The notes beneath the pieces were generated by a model, which was given only the letters and a program-made list of their open reading frames with translations, did not search any database and was not told the origin of the DNA. The position numbers and the translations under genes are program-made. This document shows positions 22,110 to 30,935 of a DNA stretch of 64,000 nucleotides, piece after piece (positions within the stretch are counted from its first letter, which is position 1; each line of letters starts with the position of its first letter). Where the stretch lies: NCBI RefSeq assembly GCF_027531815.1, contig NZ_JAPZSK010000006.1:496001-560000 (forward strand), given 5' to 3'. The stretch comes from Gemmatimonas sp. (lineage in GTDB: Bacteria > Gemmatimonadota > Gemmatimonadetes > Gemmatimonadales > Gemmatimonadaceae).

Positions 22110-23048
22110 ATGGGCGTCAGCTACACAGAACGTACGGTCCCGGCACGACTGGATCCGAAAGCGGTCCTGACGTTGCTCAAGCCAGTCACGTGGTTCCCCC
22201 CGATGTGGGCGTTCACCTGCGGAGCGATCTCCGCCGGCGTACCGCTCTCGTCGGAGCGCCTGTGGACGCTGGCGTTGGGCATCGGGTTGACGGGACCGTT
22301 GGTCTGTGCCTCGAGCCAGGCGGTGAACGACTGGTTCGACCGCCACGTGGACGCCATCAACGAGCCGAACCGCCCCATTCCCTCGGGGCGCATCCCGGGG
22401 CAGTGGGGGCTGGCCATTGCCATCTTCTGGAGCGCCCTCTGTATCGTATGGGCACTCCCCCTGGGTCGGTTCGGGCTGGGCGCCGTGGCCGTGGCGCTGG
22501 CCTTTTCGTGGGCCTACAGCGCCCCGCCCTTCCGCTTCAAGCGCAACGGCTGGCTCGGCAACACCGCCGTTGGCTTCACCTACGAAGGACTCGCGTGGAT
22601 CACCGGCGCGGGCATCATGCTGGGCAATGTGCTGCCGCCCACGCCGCTGCTCCTGCTGGCCGTGCTGTACAGCATCGGGGCGCACGGCATCATGACGCTC
22701 AATGATTTCAAGGCCATCGAAGGCGACCGGCAGATGGGGGTGAACTCGCTTCCCGTCCTGCTTGGCCCCACGGGGGCGGGGTGGGTGGCTTCGCTTGTCA
22801 TGCTGCTGGCGCAATGCGTCGTGATCGGGCTGCTGGTCACGTGGGGGCGCCCCGGGTTCGCCATCGCCATCGGTGTACTGACCGTCGTTCAGGCGGGGCT
22901 CATGGGGTGGTTCGTGCAGAAGCCGGTGGAGCGGGCGCTCTACCTCAGCGCCTTCGGCGTACCGTTCTACGTGAGCGGCATGATGGTGTCGGCGTTCGCC
23001 GTGCGCACGCTCCCCATCGTCACCACGTTCGGTGAGGGGCTTCGCTGA
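22110..23048 (+). CDS. bchG: Bacteriochlorophyll synthase BchG
   Basis: A 312-residue polyprenyltransferase of the UbiA family that esterifies bacteriochlorophyllide a with geranylgeranyl or phytyl diphosphate. The family N terminus (LTLLKPVTWFPPMWAFTCG) begins near residue 20. First Asp-rich motif NDWFDRHVDAINEPNRPIPSG near 73-93; second motif LNDFKAIEGDRQMGV near 197-211. Several membrane helices. The frame is open back to a GTG at 22065, but that extension would put the operator in coding sequence. The stop overlaps the next gene by TGATG. Confidence 0.96.
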   Translation: MGVSYTERTVPARLDPKAVLTLLKPVTWFPPMWAFTCGAISAGVPLSSERLWTLALGIGLTGPLVCASSQAVNDWFDRHVDAINEPNRPIPSGRIPGQWGLAIAIFWSALCIVWALPLGRFGLGAVAVALAFSWAYSAPPFRFKRNGWLGNTAVGFTYEGLAWITGAGIMLGNVLPPTPLLLLAVLYSIGAHGIMTLNDFKAIEGDRQMGVNSLPVLLGPTGAGWVASLVMLLAQCVVIGLLVTWGRPGFAIAIGVLTVVQAGLMGWFVQKPVERALYLSAFGVPFYVSGMMVSAFAVRTLPIVTTFGEGLR

Positions 23049-24427
23049 TGGGCAGCGCCGTGGCGCCGTCATCCGCCGCCATGCCGGTCGCCACGCTGGC
23101 GGCCGAGTCGGGCATGAGCTGGTGGAACCTGACGCGCCTCGGTTTCGTGCAGGCGGCGATCGGTGCGGTAGTGGTGCTGCTCACCACCACCATCAACCGT
23201 GTCATCGTCGTGGAACTCGGGTTGCCGGCACTCATTCCCGGGCTGCTGGTGGCGTTGCACTTCGCGGTCCAGCTGTACCTGCGTCCCCGCCTCGGTCATG
23301 ACAGCGACGGGCACGGGCGTCGGACGCCGTGGATTCTGGGTGGCATGGTGGTGTGTGCCCTCGGTGGTGTTGGTGTGGCCGCCAGCGTGCCGGTCATGGC
23401 CGAGCATGCGGTGCTGGGGGTGGTGCTGGCCTCGCTCGCCAGCATGCTGCTGGGTGCGGGGGTGAGTGCGTCGGGCACCCCGCTGCTGGCACTCATGAGC
23501 GAACGGGCCAGCCCCTCGCAGCGCGCCGGCGCCGCGGCCATCACGTGGATCCTGATGATCGTCGGCATCATCATCACGGCGGCCACCTCGGGCTCGCTGC
23601 TCGATCCCTTCTCGTTCACGCGCCTCATTGCCATTGCCGGTGGCATTGGCGGGGTGGGGCTGCTGGTGTCGTGGCTGGCCACACGGGGCGTGGAACAGGG
23701 GCCGCGCCCCGTCATGCCTGCCGGGGCAGCGACGCACGGACACGCGTCGTTCCGCGACACCGTGCGCACGGTGTGGCAGGAGCCGGCGGCCCGACTCTTT
23801 TCGGGCTTCATCTTCCTGGCCATGTTCGCCTACAGCGCGCAGGATCTCATCCTCGAGCCCTTTGCCGGCATTGCGTTCGGCATGACGCCGGGGGAGAGCA
23901 CGAAGCTGTCGGGAGCCCACCACGGCGGGGTGCTGGCGGGAATGATTGTCGCGGCGCTCCTCGCAACGCGGACCGGGCAGTTGCGGCACTGGGCCGCGGC
24001 CGGCTGTGCGGCATCGGCGGTCACGTATCTGGCGCTGGTGGCCTCGCCCGGCCTGTTCAGCGTTTCGGTGTTCACGCTGGTCGTGGTATTGCTCGGTATC
24101 GCCAATGGCGTGTTCGCGATTGGCGCGATCGGCTCCATGATGGCGCTCACGGGCGACAAATCCGACGGTCGCGCAGGGTTGCGCCTCGGCGTGTTTGGCG
24201 CGGCGCAGGCGCTTGCCTACGCGGTGGGCACCATGTCCGGCGCGGCCGGCGTCGATCTGGCGCGTGCCGTCTTCGACTCCCCGGTGCGTGGGTATCTGGC
24301 GGTATTCGGTGTGCAGGCGTTCCTTTTTGCCGCGTCGGCGTGGCTGGCGCTGCGGAGCGCGTCGAGCGAGCGCGCCAACGCGGTGTTCCAGCAGCGCGGT
24401 GAAATGCTGTCGGCAGTTATCCAATGA
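23048..24427 (+). CDS. PucC-like BCD family MFS carrier between bchG and bchP
   Basis: A 459-residue, about 12-helix protein of the same BCD family as LhaA, with INRVIVVELGLPALIPGLLVAL near 57-78, DSDGHGRRTPWILGG near 88-102 and a second-half AYSAQDLILEPFAGIAFGM. In Rhodobacter a PucC-like gene occupies the same place between bchG and bchP. It probably helps pigment delivery to light-harvesting or reaction-centre assembly, but the substrate is not known. TGATG and ATGA overlaps join it to bchG and bchP. Confidence 0.9.
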   Translation: MGSAVAPSSAAMPVATLAAESGMSWWNLTRLGFVQAAIGAVVVLLTTTINRVIVVELGLPALIPGLLVALHFAVQLYLRPRLGHDSDGHGRRTPWILGGMVVCALGGVGVAASVPVMAEHAVLGVVLASLASMLLGAGVSASGTPLLALMSERASPSQRAGAAAITWILMIVGIIITAATSGSLLDPFSFTRLIAIAGGIGGVGLLVSWLATRGVEQGPRPVMPAGAATHGHASFRDTVRTVWQEPAARLFSGFIFLAMFAYSAQDLILEPFAGIAFGMTPGESTKLSGAHHGGVLAGMIVAALLATRTGQLRHWAAAGCAASAVTYLALVASPGLFSVSVFTLVVVLLGIANGVFAIGAIGSMMALTGDKSDGRAGLRLGVFGAAQALAYAVGTMSGAAGVDLARAVFDSPVRGYLAVFGVQAFLFAASAWLALRSASSERANAVFQQRGEMLSAVIQ

Positions 24428-25704
24428 GCCACACGGAGGCCAGTCTCATGAGTGCACAGCGCGGCGACCAGCAGGAAGACCTGACCCAGCTCGAGCGGGG
24501 AGTCCCGTACGAGGATGGGGAACTGTTCGATGTGGTCGTGGTGGGCGGCGGCCCGGCCGGTGCCACGGCCGCGCACGAACTCGCCTGCGCCGGGCGCAAG
24601 GTGCTGCTGCTCGATCGTGCCTGGCGCACCAAACCGTGCGGCGGGGCCGTACCGCCCCAACTGCTCCGTGATTTCGCCATCCCCCAGTCGCTGCTGGTGG
24701 CGCGGGTGAATACGGCACGGGTCATCTCGCCGACAGCCAAGAAGGTGGACATCCCGGTTGGTGAGGGCTTCGTGGGCATGGTCGACCGCGACGTGTTCGA
24801 CGAGTGGCTGCGCCAGCGAGCGGCCATTGCGGGCGCGGTGCGGCGTACCGGCGCGTTCACGCAATTCTCGCGCGATGCCGATGGCATGGCGACGCTCACG
24901 TACACCGAGGGGCGGTCGCGGCACGGGGCCGTGCGCACCGTGCGCGCACGCTACGTGATCGGCGCCGACGGGGCGCTTTCGCCGATCGCCCGGCAGTGCA
25001 TCCCGGGGTCGCACAAGGCCAAGCATGTGTTCGCGTACCACGAAATCGTGAAGTCGCCCACGGCCGACAGCGAAGTGTTCGGCCACGACCGTGTGGACGT
25101 GTACTACAACGCCCCCCTCTCTCCCGACTTCTACGCCTGGGTGTTCCCCCACGGCCCCACGACCTCCATTGGCACCGGGACCTTCCAGAAAGGCTTCGGT
25201 CTCAAGGAGGCGGTGGCGCGTCTGCGGGCGGACACGGGCATGGACCGGCTGGAGACGATCCGCCGGGAAGGCGCCCCCATTCCCATCAAGCCGCTCCCCC
25301 GCTGGGACAACGGGCGGGACGTCGTAGTGGCCGGCGATGCCGCCGGGGTAGTGGCGCCCGCCAGCGGAGAAGGCATCTTCTACGCCATGACCGGCGGCCG
25401 ATTTGCCGCCGACGCGGTGGAAGAGGCGTTGCAGACCGGCAAGGCGTCGGCGCTGAAGCAGGCGCGCCGCCGCTTCATGCGCTTGCATGGCCCGGTGTTC
25501 TTCGTGCTCGATGTGATGCAGAGTTTCTGGTACACCACCGACAACCGGCGTGAGCGCTTCGTGGCGATCTGCCGGGATCGGGATGTGCAGCAGCTGACGT
25601 TCGACGGCTACATGCGTAAACAGCTCGTGCGGGCGAAACCCATGTCGCACGTGCGGATCTTCTTCAAGAACCTGGCGCATTTGGCCGGGCTCGCGCCCGC
25701 CTGA
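24424..25704 (+). CDS. bchP: Geranylgeranyl diphosphate/bacteriochlorophyll reductase BchP
   Basis: A 426-residue FAD-dependent oxidoreductase reducing the geranylgeranyl tail to phytyl. The FAD motif VVVGGGPAGATAAHEL lies near 38-53, followed by CGGAVPPQLL, and the second FAD motif VVAGDAAGVVAPASGEGI near 300-317. The ATG at 24424 overlaps the preceding stop (ATGA); ATG 24448 would also fit. Last gene of the bchG operon before hemA, 25 bp away. Confidence 0.95.
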   Translation: MSHTEASLMSAQRGDQQEDLTQLERGVPYEDGELFDVVVVGGGPAGATAAHELACAGRKVLLLDRAWRTKPCGGAVPPQLLRDFAIPQSLLVARVNTARVISPTAKKVDIPVGEGFVGMVDRDVFDEWLRQRAAIAGAVRRTGAFTQFSRDADGMATLTYTEGRSRHGAVRTVRARYVIGADGALSPIARQCIPGSHKAKHVFAYHEIVKSPTADSEVFGHDRVDVYYNAPLSPDFYAWVFPHGPTTSIGTGTFQKGFGLKEAVARLRADTGMDRLETIRREGAPIPIKPLPRWDNGRDVVVAGDAAGVVAPASGEGIFYAMTGGRFAADAVEEALQTGKASALKQARRRFMRLHGPVFFVLDVMQSFWYTTDNRRERFVAICRDRDVQQLTFDGYMRKQLVRAKPMSHVRIFFKNLAHLAGLAPA

Positions 25705-25729
25705 TCACCGTCTCCGCATCCACTCCCCG

Positions 25730-27184
25730 ATGCTGATCTCGATCGCCATCGACTTCCGCCACGCCGATGTGGCAACGCGTGAGCGCTTCCATCTCTCCGA
25801 GGAGCGCCTCACGCAGTTGTACCGCACGGCGCGCACCGAAGTGATCACCGAGTCCGCGCTCATCTCCACGTGCAATCGCACCGAGCTGTACGCGTGGGTC
25901 GACAGCGACGATCCGCAGGTGATCGAGCGCTCCGTGCAGGTGCTGGCGCGGCGCTGGATGCGCACGCGCACCGAGGGCGACCAGCTGCTCACCACGGCCA
26001 CGCGCCGCGAGGGGCGTGACGCCGCCGAGCATGTCATTCGCATCGCCTCCGGCCTCGAGTCGCAGGTCCTCGGTGACGGGCAGATCCTGGGCCAGCTCAA
26101 GGCGGCCTACAAGCGTGCCTCGCGTGGCCAGGCGGCGGGGCCGGTGCTGCATCGCCTGTTCGAAACGGCGCTTCGCGCCGGCAAGCGGGTACAAACGGAA
26201 ACGTCGCTCACGGCGGGGCGCAATTCCGTGGGTGCCGAAGCGGCCATTACCGCCTCGCAGCGCTTCGGCAATCTCGAGAACGCACGCTGTGTGGTGATCG
26301 GCGCCGGCAAGACCGGCGCGCGCGCCGCCAAGCAGCTGCACAAGCTGGGCGCCCGCGACATCGTGGTGGTGAATCGCACCTTCGAAAACGCCGCGAGCCT
26401 GGCCGGCATGGTGGGCGGCCGCGCTTCCACCTGGGACGCGCTGCATGTGGAAGCGGCGATGGCCGACGTGGTGATCGTCGCGACCGGCAGCGAAGTGCCG
26501 GTGGTCGAGGCGGCGGCCCTTCAGCGCGCCCGTGAGGCGTGTGCCGCGACCGGCTACGCCCTGCTCATGATGGACCTCAGCGTGCCCCGCAACATCGACC
26601 CGGCGGTGACGACGGAGAGCGGCATCACGCTTATCGATCTCGATACGCTGCACCAGCCGCTGCTGTCGGCCGAAACGATGCGCCGGGATGCCGTGCCGCA
26701 CGCGCAAACGATCTGCGCCGGTGAGACCGACGCGTTCATGGAGTGGCTGGCCACGATGCCCGCGCGTGATGCCATCCAGCCGCTGCGGGCAGCACTCGAA
26801 GACGTGGCCCGCCGGGAAGTGGCGTTTCACTCGAAGGACGACAGCGTCGCCGAAAAGGCGGCCTCGCGCATCGTGGCCAAGCTGCTCGCCGGCCCCATGG
26901 CGGCGCTTCGGCGTGCCGTGCAGCGCGGGGAGCCGCTCGATCAGCACGCGATGATGCTGCTCGAGATGTTTGCGCCAGGCGGCGGCGCTGGCGCCACGGA
27001 CACGCGCCGCAGTGGCACGCACCGGGCCGTGGCCGCTCCCGCCCCGACGCCGGCCGCCCCCGCCGCTCCGGCGCCCCGCCTGAGGCCGCGCGTGGCCCCG
27101 GCCGCTTCCTCGGCCACGGTGCCGTCGCCGGTCGCGGCCGCCCACGAGGCGGCACCGCTGGTCGCGTCTCGCCACTTCAACTGA
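25730..27184 (+). CDS. hemA: Glutamyl-tRNA reductase HemA
   Basis: A 484-residue NADPH-dependent enzyme making glutamate-1-semialdehyde, the first step of the C5 tetrapyrrole pathway, unlike the ALA synthase used by alphaproteobacterial phototrophs. The catalytic cysteine sits in ALISTCNRTELYAW near 43-56; the tRNA/NADPH parts include SGLESQVLGDGQILGQ near 105-120 and VVIGAGKTGARAAKQL near 189-204. The last 60-70 residues are an Ala/Pro-rich tail beyond the normal end of the family. Its place after bchP would feed the pigment pathway. Confidence 0.95.
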   Translation: MLISIAIDFRHADVATRERFHLSEERLTQLYRTARTEVITESALISTCNRTELYAWVDSDDPQVIERSVQVLARRWMRTRTEGDQLLTTATRREGRDAAEHVIRIASGLESQVLGDGQILGQLKAAYKRASRGQAAGPVLHRLFETALRAGKRVQTETSLTAGRNSVGAEAAITASQRFGNLENARCVVIGAGKTGARAAKQLHKLGARDIVVVNRTFENAASLAGMVGGRASTWDALHVEAAMADVVIVATGSEVPVVEAAALQRAREACAATGYALLMMDLSVPRNIDPAVTTESGITLIDLDTLHQPLLSAETMRRDAVPHAQTICAGETDAFMEWLATMPARDAIQPLRAALEDVARREVAFHSKDDSVAEKAASRIVAKLLAGPMAALRRAVQRGEPLDQHAMMLLEMFAPGGGAGATDTRRSGTHRAVAAPAPTPAAPAAPAPRLRPRVAPAASSATVPSPVAAAHEAAPLVASRHFN

Positions 27185-27213
27185 CCCTGCGGGCGGCGCC
27201 CGGCCGCAGGGTC
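27183..27213 (+). terminator. Stem-loop after hemA
   Basis: GACCCTGCGG (27183-27192) pairs perfectly with CCGCAGGGTC (27204-27213), an 11-nt loop. The left arm begins inside the hemA stop codon. No T-run follows, so it may be a weak terminator or an RNA processing or stabilising hairpin. Confidence 0.5.
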
Positions 27214-27259
27214 GTGCGCCGCCAAGTACCTTTGACATTCGAGTTGCCCGGCTCCCGGC

Positions 27260-27291
27260 AGCCCGAGTTCACCCGGGCTTTTCCGAGCCCG
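27260..27291 (+). promoter_or_regulatory. Mutually exclusive hairpins in the hemE leader
   Basis: AGCCCG occurs at 27260-27265 and again at 27286-27291, and CGGGCT at 27274-27279 can pair with either. The first pairing is followed by TTTT (27279-27282) and looks like a short terminator; the second would prevent it. The hemE ATG is at 27306. An isolated TTGACA at 27232-27237 upstream may be a -35 element, though I see no good -10. Confidence 0.4.
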
Positions 27292-27305
27292 CTACTCCCC
27301 TCTGT

Positions 27306-28397
27306 ATGAACGACCTGTTGTTGCGCGCGCTGCGCCGCGAATCCGTCGAGCGCCCCCCAGTGTGGATGATGCGCCAGGCCGGACGGTATCTCGCCGAGTA
27401 CCGTGCCGTGCGCGCGAAAAGCGACTTCCTCACGATGTGCCGCACGCCCGAGCTGGCCACGGAGGTCACGCTGCAGCCGATCGATCTCGTGGGGGTGGAC
27501 GCGGCGATCATCTTCAGTGACATCCTGGTGATCCCCGAGGCCATGGGGATGCACCTCACGCTCGACGAAGGGGTCGGACCGCAGTTCCCGTCGCCGATTC
27601 GTTCGCCGCAGGATCTGGAGCGCCTGCGTGCCGTCGATCCGGAAGATCAGCTCGGCTACATGCTCGAGGCGCTGCGCATGACCCGTCGCGCGCTCAACGG
27701 GCGCGTGCCATTGATTGGCTTTGCCGGGGCGCCGTGGACGCTGGCGGCGTACATGGTGGAGGGCAAGGGCACCAAGCAGTTCGCGGTGGCCAAGAAGATG
27801 CTCTTCGAACAGCCGGCCCTCGCACATGCGCTGCTCGATCGCCTCGCCACCGCAGTGGGCGATTTTCTCGTGGCGCAGGTGGCCGCGGGGGCACAGGTGG
27901 TGCAGCTGTTCGACTCGTGGACCGGCGCGCTGGCTCCTGACGAGTTCCGCACCTTCTCCCTCCCCTACCTGGCCAAGGCGGCGCTGCGGGCCCGCGAAGC
28001 GGGCGTGCCCGTCATCGTCTTTGCCCCCGGTGGCGGATGGGCGCTGGGCGAAATCGCCGCCGCGACGCAGGCGGATGCCATTGGGGTCGACTGGCACACC
28101 GCGCCGCACGACGCGCGCCGGCAGACCGATCCGTTCAACGTGGCGCTGCAGGGGAATCTCGATCCGTGCGCGCTGTATGCCCCACCCGCCGACATTCGCC
28201 GTCGCACGCACGAGATGATCGCCAGCTTCGGGCCCGTGGGGCATGTGGCCAACCTCGGCCATGGCATCCTTCCCGACATGAAGCCCGACCATGCACGGGC
28301 GTTCATCGATGCCGTGAAGGAATGGGAGTGGACCGAAGAACGGGTGGCGGCGCATCAGGCGAGCGCGCCGTTCCGTCAACTCGCGGAGGTCCCGTGA
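27306..28397 (+). CDS. hemE: Uroporphyrinogen III decarboxylase HemE
   Basis: A 363-residue enzyme that decarboxylates the four acetate groups of uroporphyrinogen III to coproporphyrinogen III. Signatures: PPVWMMRQAGRYLAEYR near 18-34 and GFAGAPWTLAAYMVEG near 138-153; the substrate Asp lies in IIFSDILVIPEAMG. The C-terminal NLGHGILPD is typical. It is followed by hemF through a GTGA overlap. Confidence 0.96.
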   Translation: MNDLLLRALRRESVERPPVWMMRQAGRYLAEYRAVRAKSDFLTMCRTPELATEVTLQPIDLVGVDAAIIFSDILVIPEAMGMHLTLDEGVGPQFPSPIRSPQDLERLRAVDPEDQLGYMLEALRMTRRALNGRVPLIGFAGAPWTLAAYMVEGKGTKQFAVAKKMLFEQPALAHALLDRLATAVGDFLVAQVAAGAQVVQLFDSWTGALAPDEFRTFSLPYLAKAALRAREAGVPVIVFAPGGGWALGEIAAATQADAIGVDWHTAPHDARRQTDPFNVALQGNLDPCALYAPPADIRRRTHEMIASFGPVGHVANLGHGILPDMKPDHARAFIDAVKEWEWTEERVAAHQASAPFRQLAEVP

Positions 28398-29392
28398 CCG
28401 TGGCGACTCCGCTCGAGGATGCGCCAGCCGTGCCCACCAGCGGCAATCGGCGCAGCGACATCACCCGCTGGATCGCCGGGCTCCACGACGAGCTCACGTC
28501 GTTCTTCGGACGGCTCGATCGGGGCGGGACCTTCACCGAGGATCGTTGGGAACGTCCCGGCGGCGGTGGCGGGGTGGCGCGCGTCATGACTGACGGCGTG
28601 ACGTTCGAGAAGGCCGGTATCAATCGTTCGGCGGTCATGGGTGTGCTGCCGCCGGCGGCGGCGATCCGACTGGGCGGCCGCGGCGCCGCAACCGGAAGCA
28701 CGCACTTCTTTGCGACGGGCGTGAGCCTCGTGGTGCACCCGCGCAACCCGAAGGTGCCCACCGTGCACCTCAACGTGCGGTACTTCGAGCTCACCGACGA
28801 GGCCGGCCAGATCACGGACTGCTGGTTCGGCGGGGGCACCGATCTCACGCCGTTCTATCCGCACACGAGTGACGCCCGCACCTTCCACGTGGCATTGCGC
28901 GACATGTGCGCCCGTCACCATGCCGCACTCTATCCGGCTTTCAAGACGTGGTGCGACGAGTACTTCGTGAACACGCACCGCGACAACGAGGCACGTGGCG
29001 TGGGCGGCATCTTTTTCGACCATCTGCGCGCCCACACCGAGGCCTATGGCCTCGACCATGACGCGACGCAGGCGTTCGTGACCGATGTGGCCCGGGTTCT
29101 TCGGCAGGCGTACGAGCCCATCGTCGATCGGCGCCGGAATGAACCGTTCAGCGAGGCGGAGCGGGAGTTTCAGCTCGTGCGGCGCGGCCGCTACGTGGAG
29201 TTCAACCTCGTGCATGATCGTGGCACGACCTTCGGCCTGCAGACGAATGCGCGCGTCGAGAGCGTGCTCATGAGCCTTCCGCCGTTGGCGATGTGGCAGT
29301 ACGCCCCCCGGTATTCCCCCGATTCCTTCGAAGCTCGGCTTCTCACGATGCTCGAGCCACGCGACTGGGTTACGGACGTCGCTGGAGCGTGA
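28394..29392 (+). CDS. hemF: Oxygen-dependent coproporphyrinogen III oxidase HemF
   Basis: A 332-residue enzyme converting coproporphyrinogen III to protoporphyrinogen IX with O2. The start is GTG 28394, overlapping the hemE stop (GTGA), with GGAGGT 5 nt upstream; the frame is open much further back over hemE but has no similarity there. Signatures: THFFATGVSLVVHPRNPKVP, CWFGGGTDLTPFYP, YVEFNLVHDRGTTFGLQT, and SLPPLAMWQYAP. Length is normal. Confidence 0.96.
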   Translation: MTVATPLEDAPAVPTSGNRRSDITRWIAGLHDELTSFFGRLDRGGTFTEDRWERPGGGGGVARVMTDGVTFEKAGINRSAVMGVLPPAAAIRLGGRGAATGSTHFFATGVSLVVHPRNPKVPTVHLNVRYFELTDEAGQITDCWFGGGTDLTPFYPHTSDARTFHVALRDMCARHHAALYPAFKTWCDEYFVNTHRDNEARGVGGIFFDHLRAHTEAYGLDHDATQAFVTDVARVLRQAYEPIVDRRRNEPFSEAEREFQLVRRGRYVEFNLVHDRGTTFGLQTNARVESVLMSLPPLAMWQYAPRYSPDSFEARLLTMLEPRDWVTDVAGA

Positions 29393-29395
29393 ACC

Positions 29396-30871
29396 ATGCG
29401 GGTGCTCGCAGATCAGGTCGGCTACGTGCCGCCGATTGAGGGCGAGGGGGGCGAGAGCCGCTCCGTTGCCGTCGTCGGCGCGGGCATCACCGGATTGGTG
29501 GCAGCGTACGCCCTGCGCCGGCGCGGGGTGAATGTCACGCTCTACGAAGCGAGCGGACATGCCGGTGGCGCCATTCGCACGACCCATGCGGATGGGTTTC
29601 TGGCCGAGCATGGCCCCAACTCGTTCGTGACCTCCGGTCCGGTCGAGGCGCTCATCGAGCAGCTCGACCTCAAGGACGACGTGGTGGAAGCCAATCCCGG
29701 TGCCAATCGCCGCTACGTGGTGCGCGACGGACGGCTGCTGCCGTTTCCGCTCACGCCCGGCGCCATGCTGGGCACTCCCCTGCTCTCGCTCAAGGCGAAG
29801 CTGCGGGTGCTGCTCGAGCCTCTCGTGCGGACCCGCAGGCAGGACAGCGACGAGTCGATCGCGAGCTTCGTCGGGCGCCGCCTCGGTCGCGAGGTGCTCG
29901 ACTACGCCGTGGACCCCTTCATTTCGGGGATCTTCGCGGGTGATCCGGAAACGCTGAGCATGGCCCACGCCTTCCCGCGTGTGGCCGAGCTCGAACGCCA
30001 GTACGGCTCGCTTTCCAAGGGGCTCATGGCGCAGCGCCGGCGGCAGCCCGGCGTCGACACGCGCGCCACCGACGGCAACACGGGGCATCTGATGTCCTCG
30101 CCACCGGCCCGCGCACGGCTCATCAGCTTCGTCGACGGGATGCAGACGCTCACCGACACACTCGAAGCCTCGCTCGCGGGCACCTTGCGCCTCGGATGCC
30201 CGGTGCGGCTGGTCCATCGGCAGGATGCGCGTTGGGTGGTGGATGCCGGCCAGGACGGCGCCTCGCGCTCGCGGCTGGTGGACGCCGTCGTCATGGCGAC
30301 CCCCGCGCATGTGCTGGCAGCCATGGAGCTGCCGGCCGCCATGCGCCGATTCTCCGCGCCGATCGAGCGCGTGGAATACCCGCCCGTGAGCACACTCACG
30401 CTGGGATTTCACCGGGCTGATGTGCAGCACCCGCTGGACGGGTTCGGCGTGCTCATTCCGGCGACCGAACGGCGCACGCTGCTGGGGGCGCTGTTCAGTT
30501 CCTCGCTGTTCCCAGGGCGCGCTCCGGACGATTGCGTCACGATCACCTGCTTCGTGGGCGGCGCGCGTCAGGCGGAGCGCGCGCGCGAAGACACGGACCT
30601 GCTCGTGGAGCGCGTCCTGCTCGATCTGCGGCAGCTGCTTGGTGTGCGGGGCGAACCGGTGTTCGCCAAGCACGTCTACTGGTCGCGCGCCATTCCGCAG
30701 TACACGGTGGGGTATCAGGCCGTGAAGGATGCGGCCGACGCCACGGAGGCGCAGAATCCGGGGCTGTACCTGTCGGGGAACTACCGCAACGGCGTGTCGG
30801 TGGGCGATTGCGTCGCCAGCGGACAGCAGGTCGCCGAGCGCGTGGCGGCGTATCTGGCGCACGCGGGGTGA
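29396..30871 (+). CDS. hemY: Protoporphyrinogen oxidase (HemY/HemG type)
   Basis: A 491-residue FAD enzyme oxidising protoporphyrinogen IX to protoporphyrin IX, the branch point between haem and bacteriochlorophyll. FAD motif VAVVGAGITGLVAAYALRRR near 23-42, then GGAIRT and AEHGPNSF. The C terminus YLSGNYRNGVSVGDCVASG closes the FAD site. It begins 3 nt after hemF, so hemE-hemF-hemY form an operon. Like AcsF and HemF it uses O2. This is the last tetrapyrrole gene. Confidence 0.93.
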   Translation: MRVLADQVGYVPPIEGEGGESRSVAVVGAGITGLVAAYALRRRGVNVTLYEASGHAGGAIRTTHADGFLAEHGPNSFVTSGPVEALIEQLDLKDDVVEANPGANRRYVVRDGRLLPFPLTPGAMLGTPLLSLKAKLRVLLEPLVRTRRQDSDESIASFVGRRLGREVLDYAVDPFISGIFAGDPETLSMAHAFPRVAELERQYGSLSKGLMAQRRRQPGVDTRATDGNTGHLMSSPPARARLISFVDGMQTLTDTLEASLAGTLRLGCPVRLVHRQDARWVVDAGQDGASRSRLVDAVVMATPAHVLAAMELPAAMRRFSAPIERVEYPPVSTLTLGFHRADVQHPLDGFGVLIPATERRTLLGALFSSSLFPGRAPDDCVTITCFVGGARQAERAREDTDLLVERVLLDLRQLLGVRGEPVFAKHVYWSRAIPQYTVGYQAVKDAADATEAQNPGLYLSGNYRNGVSVGDCVASGQQVAERVAAYLAHAG

Positions 30872-30921
30872 CGCGCGGCGTGAGGCACGGCGTGATGCTG
30901 GCGTGTGCGGAGCGCGTCACG

Positions 30922-30935
30922 CATGCTTCGGCATG
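30922..30935 (+). promoter_or_regulatory. UUCG hairpin over the bshB1 start codon
   Basis: CATGC-TTCG-GCATG forms a 5-bp stem with a stable tetraloop, and the last three bases are the start codon of the next gene. It could limit translation initiation. The stem is short, so the effect is uncertain. Confidence 0.45.

Noticed and set aside
28037-28393. Upstream extension of hemF
   Set aside because: It overlaps hemE out of frame; the GTG at 28394 has a GGAGGT site and the expected N terminus.
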